64,000 nucleotides of DNA, taken from an uncultured Acetobacteraceae bacterium (GTDB lineage Bacteria; Pseudomonadota; Alphaproteobacteria; Acetobacterales; Acetobacteraceae). Below the pieces are notes generated by a model. That model did no database searches. It saw only the letters and a program-made list of their open reading frames with translations, and was not told the DNA's origin. The position numbers and the translations under genes are program-made. Each line of letters starts with the position of its first letter. Position 1 is the stretch's first letter. Below are positions 25,866 through 34,434 of this stretch, piece by piece. The stretch is from contig CAIVPZ010000082.1 in assembly GCA_903907955.1 (NCBI GenBank), forward strand, positions 1-64,000. The letters are read 5' to 3'.

Positions 25866-26995
25866 CAGGCCACCCGCTCGCCGCCGCGCCAGACCTGGCG
25901 CACCACCGGCAGGTCCGCATGCGCGTGCACGCGCACCAGGTCGGCGCGCAGCCCCGGCGCGAGGCGGCCGCGGTCGAACAGGCCGCAGATGCGTGCCGGC
26001 CGGTCGGTGACCAGCGCCACGGCCCCGGGCAGGGTGATGCCGGTGAGGCCGCCGGTCAGGAAGGCGGCCTCCACCAGGCTGGCCGGCACGTAGTCGCTGG
26101 CGAGGGCATCCACCAGGCCGGCATGCAGCAGGTCGGTCGCCGCGACGTTGCCGGAATGGCTGCCGCCGCGCACGATGTTCGGGGCGCCGGCAACCACTTC
26201 CATGCCGCGCACCTGCGCCGCGCGGGCGGCGTCGATATGCACCGGGAACTCGCTGATGCGGATGCCGTCGCGGAAGTTCTCCTCGATTTCCGCTTCCGTG
26301 CGGTCGTCGTGGCTGGCCAGCCGCACATCGTGCCCGGCCAGCCGGGCGAGCAGGGCGCGGCGGTTGGGGGTGCGGAATTTCGCCCGCTGCGCCTGCAATT
26401 CGTCGATGCGGCGTTCGATGAAGTCGTCGGTGACGGCCGCGGCGCGGCGCAGGGCGCGGTAGCGGTCGAGGTCGGCGTACTGGCCGACACCGGGGCTGTG
26501 GTCCATCAGGCTGACCATGCGCAGGCGCGGATTGTCGATCGCCGGCTCGACCAGCGCCAGCAAGTCGGCGGCCGGAAGTTCGCAGCGCAGATGCAGGAAA
26601 TGCTCGCTCTTGAGCAGTCCGGTGGCGGCCAGCGCGTCGAGGTCGGCGACGCCGTCGCGATAGGTCTGCTGCCGGCCGGGATCGAAGCCGAGATCGCCCA
26701 CGCACAGCGCGTCCAGCACCGTGGTGACGCCGGCGCCGGCGCATTGCGCGTCGTGCGCCACCAGGGCCGAGCGCGAGGGCCAGCGGGCGGCGTGGCGCGG
26801 CTGCACCTGGCGCTCGAGGTTGTCGGTGTGCACATCGACGATGCCGGGGATAAGAAAATCGCCCCCGCAATCGATCGCGCCGGGCAGCAAGCTGCGCCCC
26901 TCGGCGACCGCCTCGATCAGCGCGCCGCGCAGCGCGAGGCTGCCGAGGATCACCTGGTCGGGCAGCACGATGCGGGCGTTGGTCAGAACGGTCAT
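25865..26995 (-). CDS. phnM: PhnM, ribose 1-methylphosphonate 5-triphosphate diphosphatase
   Basis: A 376-residue amidohydrolase-superfamily enzyme. The metal site DVHTDNLE (54-61) and the family stretches SLMDHSPG, ASHDDRTEAE and GAPNIVRGGSHSGN are intact. PhnM removes pyrophosphate from the triphosphorylated C-P lyase intermediate. Full length suggests it still makes protein. Its ATG overlaps (ATGA) the stop of a phnL remnant, preserving the ancestral phnL-phnM junction, but no phnGHIJK genes are present in the window. Confidence 0.92.
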   Translation of the reverse strand: MTVLTNARIVLPDQVILGSLALRGALIEAVAEGRSLLPGAIDCGGDFLIPGIVDVHTDNLERQVQPRHAARWPSRSALVAHDAQCAGAGVTTVLDALCVGDLGFDPGRQQTYRDGVADLDALAATGLLKSEHFLHLRCELPAADLLALVEPAIDNPRLRMVSLMDHSPGVGQYADLDRYRALRRAAAVTDDFIERRIDELQAQRAKFRTPNRRALLARLAGHDVRLASHDDRTEAEIEENFRDGIRISEFPVHIDAARAAQVRGMEVVAGAPNIVRGGSHSGNVAATDLLHAGLVDALASDYVPASLVEAAFLTGGLTGITLPGAVALVTDRPARICGLFDRGRLAPGLRADLVRVHAHADLPVVRQVWRGGERVA

Positions 26996-27150
26996 GCGGC
27001 ATCCTGCAACGGCGTCACCGGGTAGGTGCGGTCAGCGACCGCTCCGCGCCGGATGGTGTCGTGGAAGATGCCTGCGATGGCAACCGTTTCCGCCAGTGCC
27101 CGCTGGATCATGCCGATGACAATGCCGCGGTTGGTGGTGCGTCGATGATG
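26992..27150 (-). pseudogene. phnL: phnL 3' remnant
   Basis: The 47 codons before the stop at 26992 read TNRGIVIGMIQRALAE, then TVAIAGIFHDTIRRGAVADR, then TYPVTPLQDAA. This matches the C-terminal end of PhnL (the ABC-type C-P lyase accessory protein), with its conserved IFHD and VADR. A two-base shift further upstream would restore a PhnL-like LDA-TNR junction. Beyond about 27150 the similarity stops. About four-fifths of the gene is missing, so it cannot function. It overlaps the phnM start by four bases exactly as an intact phnL would. Confidence 0.7.
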
Positions 27151-27214
27151 GGCATGGGCCTCGCTTGCATTTTCCGGGGAGTGGCCCTGAAGTGCGGCCG
27201 TGGAGGGTAACCGG

Positions 27215-27736
27215 ATGAGCAATTTGCGTGGTTCGCGGCGTGCGGACCGGTCTGAAGACAACACGCGCCGCGATCGTCGCCGGCGCCGCGGAGTCGTTTG
27301 CACGCTGGCCCTGGCGATCGCGTTCGCCGCCACGAGCGTTGCGGCGCAGTCGCCCGGCGCGGGCGACAACGGTTACGGCGCGGGCAACAGCCACCGGCAG
27401 CGGCGGTCTGAGGTATCGACCGAACAGGCGAAAAAGCCGGCGCCGCCGGCCGAGGTGAAGATGGCCCTGGAACCCTGGCCGCGGCTCGATCCCGGCGCGG
27501 TGTTCTGCCGCACCGCGGAGGATCTGCGCCAACATCTCGCCGCCGTCAGCGCGCGCCTGGACGGCAGCAGCACCCGCTATGCGGAGGCGCCGGGGTGCCG
27601 GGTGATCCGCACGCGGACGGCGGTGGCGGTGCTGTCGCGCGAAGGTCCGGCGCACACCCAGGTGCAGATTTCCGCCGCGCCGCCCGAAACCGGCTGGACC
27701 GATGCGTTCCTGCCGGAGAAGCGGACCGGCCATTGA
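27215..27736 (+). CDS. Exported hypothetical protein (173 aa)
   Basis: Not recognised. A long basic lead (RRDRRRRRG) precedes a hydrophobic signal segment ending in SVAAQS at about residue 47, so the mature part of about 125 residues should be periplasmic. It has two cysteines (VFCRTAED and APGCRVIR). The ATG at 27215 follows GGAGGG at a good distance; a GTG five codons upstream is an alternative. Convergent with the TMEM43-like gene. Confidence 0.6.
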   Translation: MSNLRGSRRADRSEDNTRRDRRRRRGVVCTLALAIAFAATSVAAQSPGAGDNGYGAGNSHRQRRSEVSTEQAKKPAPPAEVKMALEPWPRLDPGAVFCRTAEDLRQHLAAVSARLDGSSTRYAEAPGCRVIRTRTAVAVLSREGPAHTQVQISAAPPETGWTDAFLPEKRTGH

Positions 27737-27754
27737 GGCTGCCCGCCCCGCGCG

Positions 27755-28990
27755 TTACCCCGGCCGCGGCAGCGCGGGCGGGCGGCGGCGCAGCCGGATG
27801 CAGCCCCAGACGATCGCCAGACCCGCCACCAGCAGGCCCAGCGAGAGCAGCGGCTGGAACACGATGCGCGCCACCGCGATGGTGGCGAGCGTGATCAGCG
27901 CGGCGAACCCGGACATCACCAGGGTGGCGGTGACGTCCACCACCGTCTCCAGCACCGGAATCACGCTGACCAGCACCGCCAGCGGGCGGACCAGCAGCAC
28001 CAGCCCGACCAGGCACAGCGCGAACCCGCCGAGCCGCAACGCCCAGGCCAGCAGGCGGGCCTGCGATCGCTCGGCGCTGAACATGGCGTCCGCGCCGGCG
28101 ACCCCCGGCTTGGCAAGCGCGACGGTCTGGCCGTTCGGTGCCATGAAGATGGCGAGGCGGTCGCCCTGCTGGCCGGCAATCACGCTGGCGGTGCCGGGCG
28201 GCACGGCGATGAAGGTCACGCGCACATCGCCGATGACCGGTGCCAGCGGGTCCCGGCCGCGATAGGGGCCGGCCTCGCCGCGTTTCCAGCCGGGCGGCAG
28301 CGCCGCGCCCTCCGGCAGCGAAACCGGGGCCGACGGCGCCAGTTCGTCCAGCACCGATGCGTCCAGCCGGTAGGCGCCGAGCCGCACATCGGCGGCGTCG
28401 CTGATCAGGCCCGCGATCGGCAATTGCGGGTTCACATGGCCGGCGCGGGCATGGAACGTGCCGGAATCGATCGCCTGGTCGGACCATTTCCTCTGGTAGT
28501 CGTAGGTGGTCGTGGTCGTGCTGCCGCCGCCGAGCGATTTCTCGGTGGAACTGCTGCTGTGCTCGTCCCACTGGAACATCTCGACATGGCGTTCCAGCCG
28601 CACCGCGTCGGCCGAGACCACGCCGAACACCGGGTCGCGGGCCGGTGCCGCCGCCAGCAGCGCCCCGGTCAGGTGCACCAGCCGCCCCTCCAGCGCCGGG
28701 TCGATGCGGGCGGGCGGCGCCTCCACGACCAGCCGCGCCGCCATATCGAGGGTGCGCAGCGTCGTCACCTCGTTGCCTTCGTTCCAGTACAGCAGCATGA
28801 CCGCGGCAATTACCAGCGCGATGCCGATCAGTGAGCCGATCACGCTGTCGCGCAGGCGGCCCAGCCAGCTGGTGGAGGTCACGGTGGTGACCTGGTCGGG
28901 GGCCGCGATGTCGGCGCCGCCGGAACCGTCCGGCGTCCAGTCGCTGGCCGTGCTGCCGGAGCTGTCCGGCGTCGAATCGGTGTCGGACAT
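27755..28990 (-). CDS. TMEM43 family membrane protein
   Basis: A 411-residue protein of the TMEM43/LUMA family (DUF1625). A disordered N-terminus (1-40) leads to a first membrane helix (about 50-68) and the conserved LYWNEG motif, then a large extracytoplasmic domain, and three C-terminal membrane helices (about 315-395) before a basic tail. The bacterial role is unknown; eukaryotic relatives sit in the ER or inner nuclear membrane. A copy of the 105-bp two-hairpin repeat lies directly upstream of its start. Confidence 0.85.
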   Translation of the reverse strand: MSDTDSTPDSSGSTASDWTPDGSGGADIAAPDQVTTVTSTSWLGRLRDSVIGSLIGIALVIAAVMLLYWNEGNEVTTLRTLDMAARLVVEAPPARIDPALEGRLVHLTGALLAAAPARDPVFGVVSADAVRLERHVEMFQWDEHSSSSTEKSLGGGSTTTTTYDYQRKWSDQAIDSGTFHARAGHVNPQLPIAGLISDAADVRLGAYRLDASVLDELAPSAPVSLPEGAALPPGWKRGEAGPYRGRDPLAPVIGDVRVTFIAVPPGTASVIAGQQGDRLAIFMAPNGQTVALAKPGVAGADAMFSAERSQARLLAWALRLGGFALCLVGLVLLVRPLAVLVSVIPVLETVVDVTATLVMSGFAALITLATIAVARIVFQPLLSLGLLVAGLAIVWGCIRLRRRPPALPRPG

Positions 28991-29012
28991 CGCGGCATCC
29001 TCCTGGTCCGAT

Positions 29013-29116
29013 TAGAGCAACATCGGCCAGACCGGCGACAGCCGGCCGACAAAGTTGCTCGCCAAGATAAAGAGCTAGAGCGCGCTGACCGTTTACGGTC
29101 AGCCTGAAAGCACTCC
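29013..29116 (+). repeat. 105-bp two-hairpin repeat, copy A
   Basis: The element starts TAGAGCAACATCGGCC and contains two nested hairpins: GAGCAAC...GTTGCTC enclosing ATCGGCC...GGCCGA(T/C), then CTAGAGCGC with an inner GCTGACCG-TTTA-CGGTCAGC stem. In this copy the closing GCGCTCTAG has decayed. Copies B (30095) and C (43282) have the same orientation. Confidence 0.85.
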
Positions 29117-29170
29117 AGCGGGACCATTCGGTAGGCGATTCTGCAACGACTGGCAAGCGCGGTGGCCCGG

Positions 29171-29989
29171 TCAGCCGGTTGGCGGCCCGTCGAAGCAATG
29201 CTCCGCCGCGGGAAATCGCCGGGCGCGGACATCTTCCGCATAGGCCGCGGCGGCGCGCGACACCTCCGCGCCGAGATCGGCGTAGCGCTTGACGAAGCGC
29301 GGCGTGAAGGCGGTGAACAGACCCAGCATGTCGTCGCTGACCAGCACCTGACCGTCGCATTCCGGCGCGGCGCCGATGCCGATGGTGGGGATCGGCAGGG
29401 CGCGGGTGATCGCGGTGGCGAGCGGGCGGGTGGTGCCTTCGATCACCAGCGCGAAGGCCCCCGCTGCGGCGACCGCGTGCGCATCCGCGGTCACGCCGGC
29501 CGCCTCGGCGGCGTCGCGGCCCTGCACCCGGTAGCCGGAGGCATGCACCGCCTGCGGCATCAGGCCGATATGGCCGCAGACCGGCACGCCGCGCGCGGTG
29601 AGGAAGCGGATCGTCTCGGCCATCTCGACGCCGCCTTCCAGCTTGACCGCGGCGCAGCCGGTTTCGGCCAGGATGCGCGCCGCGTTGCGGAACGCCTGCG
29701 GGGGCGATTCCTGGTAGCTGCCGAAGGGCATGTCGATCACCACGCAGGCGCGCCGGCTGCCGCGCACCACGGCGGCGCCATGCGCGATCATCATCTCCAG
29801 CGTCACCGGGACGGTGGTGTCCAGGCCGTACAGCACCATGCCGAGCGAATCGCCGACCAGCAGCAGGTCGGCATGCGGGTCCAGCAGGCGCGCCACCGGC
29901 GCGGTGTAGGCGGTGAGGCAGACATACGGGCCACCGCCCTTGCGGAAATGGCGCACGGTCAGGCGACGTTCGCTGCCGGGAACGCTCAT
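29171..29989 (-). CDS. panB: 3-methyl-2-oxobutanoate hydroxymethyltransferase
   Basis: A 272-residue TIM-barrel enzyme making ketopantoate from 2-oxoisovalerate and methylene-tetrahydrofolate, first committed step of pantothenate and CoA synthesis. The family motifs [36 protein letters not shown] and the catalytic Glu stretch LVIEGT are all intact. panC is not beside it. CoA supply links it by theme only to the phosphopantetheine genes at 6-8 kb. Confidence 0.95.
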   Translation of the reverse strand: MSVPGSERRLTVRHFRKGGGPYVCLTAYTAPVARLLDPHADLLLVGDSLGMVLYGLDTTVPVTLEMMIAHGAAVVRGSRRACVVIDMPFGSYQESPPQAFRNAARILAETGCAAVKLEGGVEMAETIRFLTARGVPVCGHIGLMPQAVHASGYRVQGRDAAEAAGVTADAHAVAAAGAFALVIEGTTRPLATAITRALPIPTIGIGAAPECDGQVLVSDDMLGLFTAFTPRFVKRYADLGAEVSRAAAAYAEDVRARRFPAAEHCFDGPPTG

Positions 29990-30094
29990 GCGGTTGAGTC
30001 CTCGCGATCAGGCGGGTGAGGGGAAGGCGCACAGCAGAATATTGCCGGTGCGCCGGTCTGATTCAGGCGGCGTTGCCGGTCATTTTTTTTTTGC

Positions 30095-30201
30095 CTAGAG
30101 CAGCATCGGCCAGACCGGCGACCGCCGGCCGATAAAGTTGCTCGCCAAAACAAGGAGCTAGAGCGCGCTGACCGTTTACGGTCAGCCTGAAAGCGCTCTA
30201 G
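30095..30201 (+). repeat. 105-bp two-hairpin repeat, copy B
   Basis: A full copy from CTAGAGCAGC to GCGCTCTAG, with both hairpins intact and closing arms CTAGAGCGC/GCGCTCTAG complementary. It lies in the 286-bp space between panB and mazG, preceded by a run of T. Confidence 0.88.
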
Positions 30202-30275
30202 GGGACGGCGGCGGGGCGCGCAAGCAGAGGCAAGGCTGCCCAGAGGCGTGCCGGCAGGGGGTTGCGCGGCCGGCG

Positions 30276-31094
30276 CTACCCGCCGTCTCCGCGCTCCTGC
30301 CGCTTCACCGCCTGCCACAGCGCCTCCATCTCCGCCAGCGTCGCATCCCCCGCGGTCCGCCCTTCCGCCGCCAGCGCCGCCTCCACCCCGCCGAACCGGC
30401 GGGCGAATTTCTGGTTGGCCTCGCGCAGGCAGCGTTCGGCATCCAGCCCCAGCTTGCGCGCCAGGTTGGCCAGCACGAACAGCATATCCCCCAGCTCGTC
30501 GGCCAGCCGGGCCGGGTCGGCGGCGGCGAGTTCGGCGCGCAGCTCCGCCACCTCCTCGTCCAGCTTGTCCAGCACCGCCGGCGCATCCGGCCAGTCGAAC
30601 CCGACGCGGGCGGCGCGCCGGGTCAGCTTCTCCGCCCGCGTCAGCGCCGGCAGGCCGAGCGGTATGCCGGCCAGCGTGCCGGTCTCGGCGCGCGCCGTCC
30701 GCTCGGCATGCTTCTGCTCGTCCCAGGCAGCAACCTGCATGCCGGCGGTCCGCGCCGCCGCTTCGCCGAACACGTGCGGATGCCGCCGCACCATCTTGTC
30801 GGCAATGTGCCGCGCCACCTCGGCGAAGCCGAACCGGCCTTCCTCCTCCGCCAGCCTGGCGTGATAGACCACCTGGAACAGCAGATCGCCCAGCTCATCC
30901 GGCAGCGAAGCGAAGTCGCGCCGCAGGATGGCATCGGCCACCTCGTAGGCTTCCTCGATCGTGTAGGGGGCGATCGAAGCGAAATCCTGCGCGACGTCCC
31001 ACTGGCAACCGCGCACCGGGTCGCGCAGGGCCGCCATGATGTCGAGCAGACGGCGCAGCTCGGCGGCGGCTTGATCTGGCTCCGGGGCTTGCAT
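30276..31094 (-). CDS. mazG: Nucleoside triphosphate pyrophosphohydrolase MazG
   Basis: A 272-residue protein with two MazG all-alpha domains. The first has EEAYEV and ELGDLLFQVVYHA (metal-binding ExxE...ExxD helices), the second KLDEEVAELRAEL and ELGDMLFVLANLA. It hydrolyses non-canonical or excess NTPs to NMP and pyrophosphate. Length and layout match the housekeeping MazG of proteobacteria. Confidence 0.95.
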   Translation of the reverse strand: MQAPEPDQAAAELRRLLDIMAALRDPVRGCQWDVAQDFASIAPYTIEEAYEVADAILRRDFASLPDELGDLLFQVVYHARLAEEEGRFGFAEVARHIADKMVRRHPHVFGEAAARTAGMQVAAWDEQKHAERTARAETGTLAGIPLGLPALTRAEKLTRRAARVGFDWPDAPAVLDKLDEEVAELRAELAAADPARLADELGDMLFVLANLARKLGLDAERCLREANQKFARRFGGVEAALAAEGRTAGDATLAEMEALWQAVKRQERGDGG

Positions 31095-31243
31095 TAACTG
31101 TTTCCTGTCGTCGAAAGTTCAAACCACGCGCCGTGAATCATCTTGCCCCCCGGAGGCTGTGCTGAGTGACGGGGCTGGTCATTGGCGCGACGCACCGGTA
31201 GCCTGACCGCAAGCCCAGGCGCAACGGGCAGAGAGGAGACTTC

Positions 31244-32956
31244 ATGGCCCCCGCTCGATTCCGTTCCGCCGTGCTGTCGGCTGTCCTCGCGCTGGCGCCG
31301 CTGGCCGCGGTCGCGCAACCCGACTTCGCCCCTGCCGCCGGCACCGAAGGCCGCAACTGGCTGCCGGAGCCGCCCACCGCCGTCAACCCGAAACCACGCT
31401 TCACCGTCACCCTCCAGGATGGCGTCCACGTCGTTACCCGCGACGGCACGATTCTGGAGGGTCGGCTGATCCTCCCGGTGCTGGGCGGCGACGCCCCGCC
31501 CACCCCCTGCGTGCTGATGGCCGACGGCTATGGTCGCACCAGCCGGACCGGCGCCGGCATGGAAGTGCCGCTGTTCGACATCGCCGCCCGCGGCTACGCG
31601 GTGCTGCACCTGTCGCTGCGCGGCTCCGGCCTGTCGGAGGGCAGCAACGACCTCTACAGCCACTACGGCGAGGACGGCTATGACGCCGTCGAGTGGATGG
31701 CGAAGCAGCCCTGGTGCAACGGCCGGGTCGGCATGGTCGGCGCCTCGCTGCTCGGCATCAGCCAGTGGCTGACCGCCCGGGAGGGACCGCCGAGCCTGCA
31801 GGCGATCGTGCCGGAGGTGGCCTGCGGTGACTGCTACGGCCAGCTTTGGTATCCCGGCGGCATGCTGCCCGGGCCGGGGCGGCAGGCGCGCCGCCTCGTG
31901 CCGGGTGCCGCGGGCGAATACGCCGCCGCCCTCCTTCACCGCGACGACGATGCCTGGTGGCGCGCCCGCTCCACCCTGGCCGGGGACATGGCCGGGATCG
32001 CCGGCCGCGGCGTGGCGGCGTTCATCGCCGGCGGTCTGGACGACTACATGTCGCCGGCCAGCATCCGCGCCTACGAGCAGTTCGACGCGCCGGGCGCGCG
32101 CAAGCGCCTGTTCCTCGGCCCCTACGGCCATGGCTGGCACACCGCGTTCATCCAGGAATTGCAGGTGCAGTGGCTCGACCACTGGCTGAAAGGCGTCGCC
32201 AACGGCGCCGAGACCGCGCCGCGGGTGATCCTCTACGTCAAGGGCGCCAACCGCTGGCGCGCCGAGCAGGACTGGCCGCTGGCGGACGCCCACCCCACCC
32301 CGCTGCATCTGTCCGCGCGGCACAGCGCCACCATTGCCAGCCGCAACGACGGGTCGCTGACCGCGCAGCGCCCGCCGGCCGGCCCGCCGGCGGTCCTGCC
32401 CTATTCGCCGGAGCAGGGTCCGTTCCTGCCGGCGATGCTGGGCAGCCGTGGCCGGGTTGCCATCGACCAGGCGCCCGACGAGGCGCAGGCGCTGACCTGG
32501 ACCAGCATGCGGCTGACGGTGGCGACGGAAGTGACCGGTTATCCGAAGCTGACCCTCTGGGTCGCTTCTTCGGCGCCGGATGGTGATGTGGTGGCGGAGA
32601 TCACCGACGTGGCGCCGGATGGCAGCTCGCGCCAGGTGGTGCAGGGCTACCTGAACCTGCCGCGCGCCGCCGACCCCGCCGCGCCGCAGCCGCTGGTGCC
32701 CGGCCAGGCGCAGCGCTTCGTGCTGGAGACCTATCCGGTCGCCTATGTGTTCCAGCCCGGCCACCGCATCCGGATCTCGCTCGCCGGCGGGGCGAAACCG
32801 GCGCCGGACCAGGCGTTCCCGCAGGGACCGGGCAAGAACCCGGCGCCGTTCGACCTAACGATTCTGCAGGATCGCGAACATCCGGCGATGCTCGAGCTGC
32901 CGGTGGTGGGAACGGGCTGGGAGGCACTGTCGCATCCGGTGGTGGCGGCGCGGTAA
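31244..32956 (+). CDS. CocE/NonD-family X-Pro dipeptidyl-peptidase-like hydrolase, exported
   Basis: A 570-residue alpha/beta hydrolase. A signal peptide covers residues 1-25 (ending AVAQ). The nucleophile is S168 in MVGASLLG, after the RGSGLSEG motif of the family, and the C-terminal jelly-roll domain (from about 380) carries the LTWTSM...VTG..KL strands. Members cleave cocaine, glutaryl-7-ACA or X-Pro dipeptides; the native substrate here is unknown. The ATG at 31244 has GAGAGGAG upstream. Confidence 0.88.
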   Translation: MAPARFRSAVLSAVLALAPLAAVAQPDFAPAAGTEGRNWLPEPPTAVNPKPRFTVTLQDGVHVVTRDGTILEGRLILPVLGGDAPPTPCVLMADGYGRTSRTGAGMEVPLFDIAARGYAVLHLSLRGSGLSEGSNDLYSHYGEDGYDAVEWMAKQPWCNGRVGMVGASLLGISQWLTAREGPPSLQAIVPEVACGDCYGQLWYPGGMLPGPGRQARRLVPGAAGEYAAALLHRDDDAWWRARSTLAGDMAGIAGRGVAAFIAGGLDDYMSPASIRAYEQFDAPGARKRLFLGPYGHGWHTAFIQELQVQWLDHWLKGVANGAETAPRVILYVKGANRWRAEQDWPLADAHPTPLHLSARHSATIASRNDGSLTAQRPPAGPPAVLPYSPEQGPFLPAMLGSRGRVAIDQAPDEAQALTWTSMRLTVATEVTGYPKLTLWVASSAPDGDVVAEITDVAPDGSSRQVVQGYLNLPRAADPAAPQPLVPGQAQRFVLETYPVAYVFQPGHRIRISLAGGAKPAPDQAFPQGPGKNPAPFDLTILQDREHPAMLELPVVGTGWEALSHPVVAAR

Positions 32957-33072
32957 CGTAAGCGGGTTCCTTCAGGAACGAGGTCGAGGGGACGACCTGC
33001 ACGCTGGCGGGTCTTTGACATTGGCCAGCCGGTCGGGCTACTCGGTGATATGATTCCATTCCGAAGCAACCC

Positions 33073-34275
33073 GTGCCGGATTCCGCGCGCGTTCTGATCG
33101 CCGGTGCCGGGCCGGTCGGCCTGGCCGCCGCCCTGCGCCTGGCCCAGCTCGGCGTGCCAGTCGCGGTGCTGGAAAGGCGCATGCAGCTTGCCCGGGTGGA
33201 TCGCGCCTCCGCCTGGCTGCCGCCCACGCTGGAGGTGTTCGAGCAGCTCGGCATCCTGGAGGGCGCGCTGCGCACCGGGCTGCAGGTGCGCCGGATCGCC
33301 TATCTGCGCGCCGGCACGGAAACGCCACTCGCCAGCTTCGCGTTCGGCCTGCTTGCCGGCGAGACACGCTTTTCCTTTCGCCTGCATCTCGACCAGGGGT
33401 CGGTGGCCGCTGCCCTGGCCGCGCGCCTCACCGCCTATCCGCATGTCCGGCTGGGCTTCGACGCCGAGGTGGTGCGGGTCGATCAGGACGCCACCGGGGT
33501 TTCGGTGCGCGTGCAGTCGGCGCTCGGCGAGCGGGTGGAGCGTGGTGCCTGCCTGCTGGCGGCCGATGGGGTGGACAGCGCCGTGCGGGCCTGCCTGGGC
33601 ATCGAACTGGGCAACGTGGCGGTGGCCGGGCGGCTGCTGGAGGTTACCACCGCGGCCGATCTGACCGCGCTGGTGCCGGGGGCGGACGCCGCCGCCTGGA
33701 TTTTCGCGCCGGACGGCTGGTGCGGCCTGCTGCGCATGCCCGATCTCTGGCAGATCGCCGTTCCGTTGCGCGCTGACGAGGGCGACGCGGCGGCACTGGA
33801 CGGCGCCGCGCTGCAGGCCCGGCTGGCGCGCTTCCTGCCGCTCGGCGCCGCCGCGCTGCCGCTGGTTACCCGCCGGCTGCGCCCGGTGCGCCGGCAGGTT
33901 GCCGGCACCTACGCGGCCGGGCGGGTGCTGCTGGCGGGCGATGCGGCCCATCTGGTGCAGACCCGCAGCGGGCTGAACATGAATTGCGGCCTGCACGACG
34001 CCATGGTGGCCGCCGAGGCGCTGGCCGCGGCATTCCACCGTCCGGCGGCGGCAGCGGCGGCGTTCGAGCGCTATGCGAACGAGCGCCGTCTGGTGGCGAC
34101 CGCCCAGTTGCTGCCCTATGCCGACCGCGCTGCCCCTGGCGACGCGGCCTGGGCGGCTGCCCTGACGGACATTGCGGCCGACCCGGCGCTGGCGCGCGCC
34201 TGGCTGCGTTCGGCCTGCATGCTGGACGTGCCGGGGTTTCGCGCCCCGGCCAGGGGGGGCGGCCTGCCCGCGTGA
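33073..34275 (+). CDS. FAD-dependent monooxygenase (PHBH/UbiH-like class A)
   Basis: A 400-residue flavoprotein. The GAGPVGLAAALRLA dinucleotide motif (about 10-23), the ADGVDSAVR (DG) motif and the VLLAGDAAHLVQT (GD) motif define class A flavin monooxygenases. It should hydroxylate an aromatic or similar substrate with NAD(P)H. The GTG at 33073 is the only sensible start; the ribosome site is weak. Confidence 0.85.
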   Translation: MPDSARVLIAGAGPVGLAAALRLAQLGVPVAVLERRMQLARVDRASAWLPPTLEVFEQLGILEGALRTGLQVRRIAYLRAGTETPLASFAFGLLAGETRFSFRLHLDQGSVAAALAARLTAYPHVRLGFDAEVVRVDQDATGVSVRVQSALGERVERGACLLAADGVDSAVRACLGIELGNVAVAGRLLEVTTAADLTALVPGADAAAWIFAPDGWCGLLRMPDLWQIAVPLRADEGDAAALDGAALQARLARFLPLGAAALPLVTRRLRPVRRQVAGTYAAGRVLLAGDAAHLVQTRSGLNMNCGLHDAMVAAEALAAAFHRPAAAAAAFERYANERRLVATAQLLPYADRAAPGDAAWAAALTDIAADPALARAWLRSACMLDVPGFRAPARGGGLPA

Positions 34276-34434
34276 TCAGCGCGAACGATCACGCCGGAAC
34301 GGCCCGCGCGCCGTCACGAACGCGTGAGCCCTGTTCCTGATTGCCACCATTCCAACGCCGCCGTGACATGGATCAATTCACCATGGCATGGGCCGGGACA
34401 GCATCGCCGCGGCGTGAACGGAGGCGGGTCCCTG

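Noticed and set aside
27546-30032. 828-codon minus-strand open frame
   Set aside because: Shadow frame across the TMEM43-like and panB genes and the repeat between them.
31094-32764. 556-codon minus-strand open frame
   Set aside because: Shadow of the CocE-type hydrolase gene, whose signal peptide, catalytic Ser motif and ribosome site are clear.
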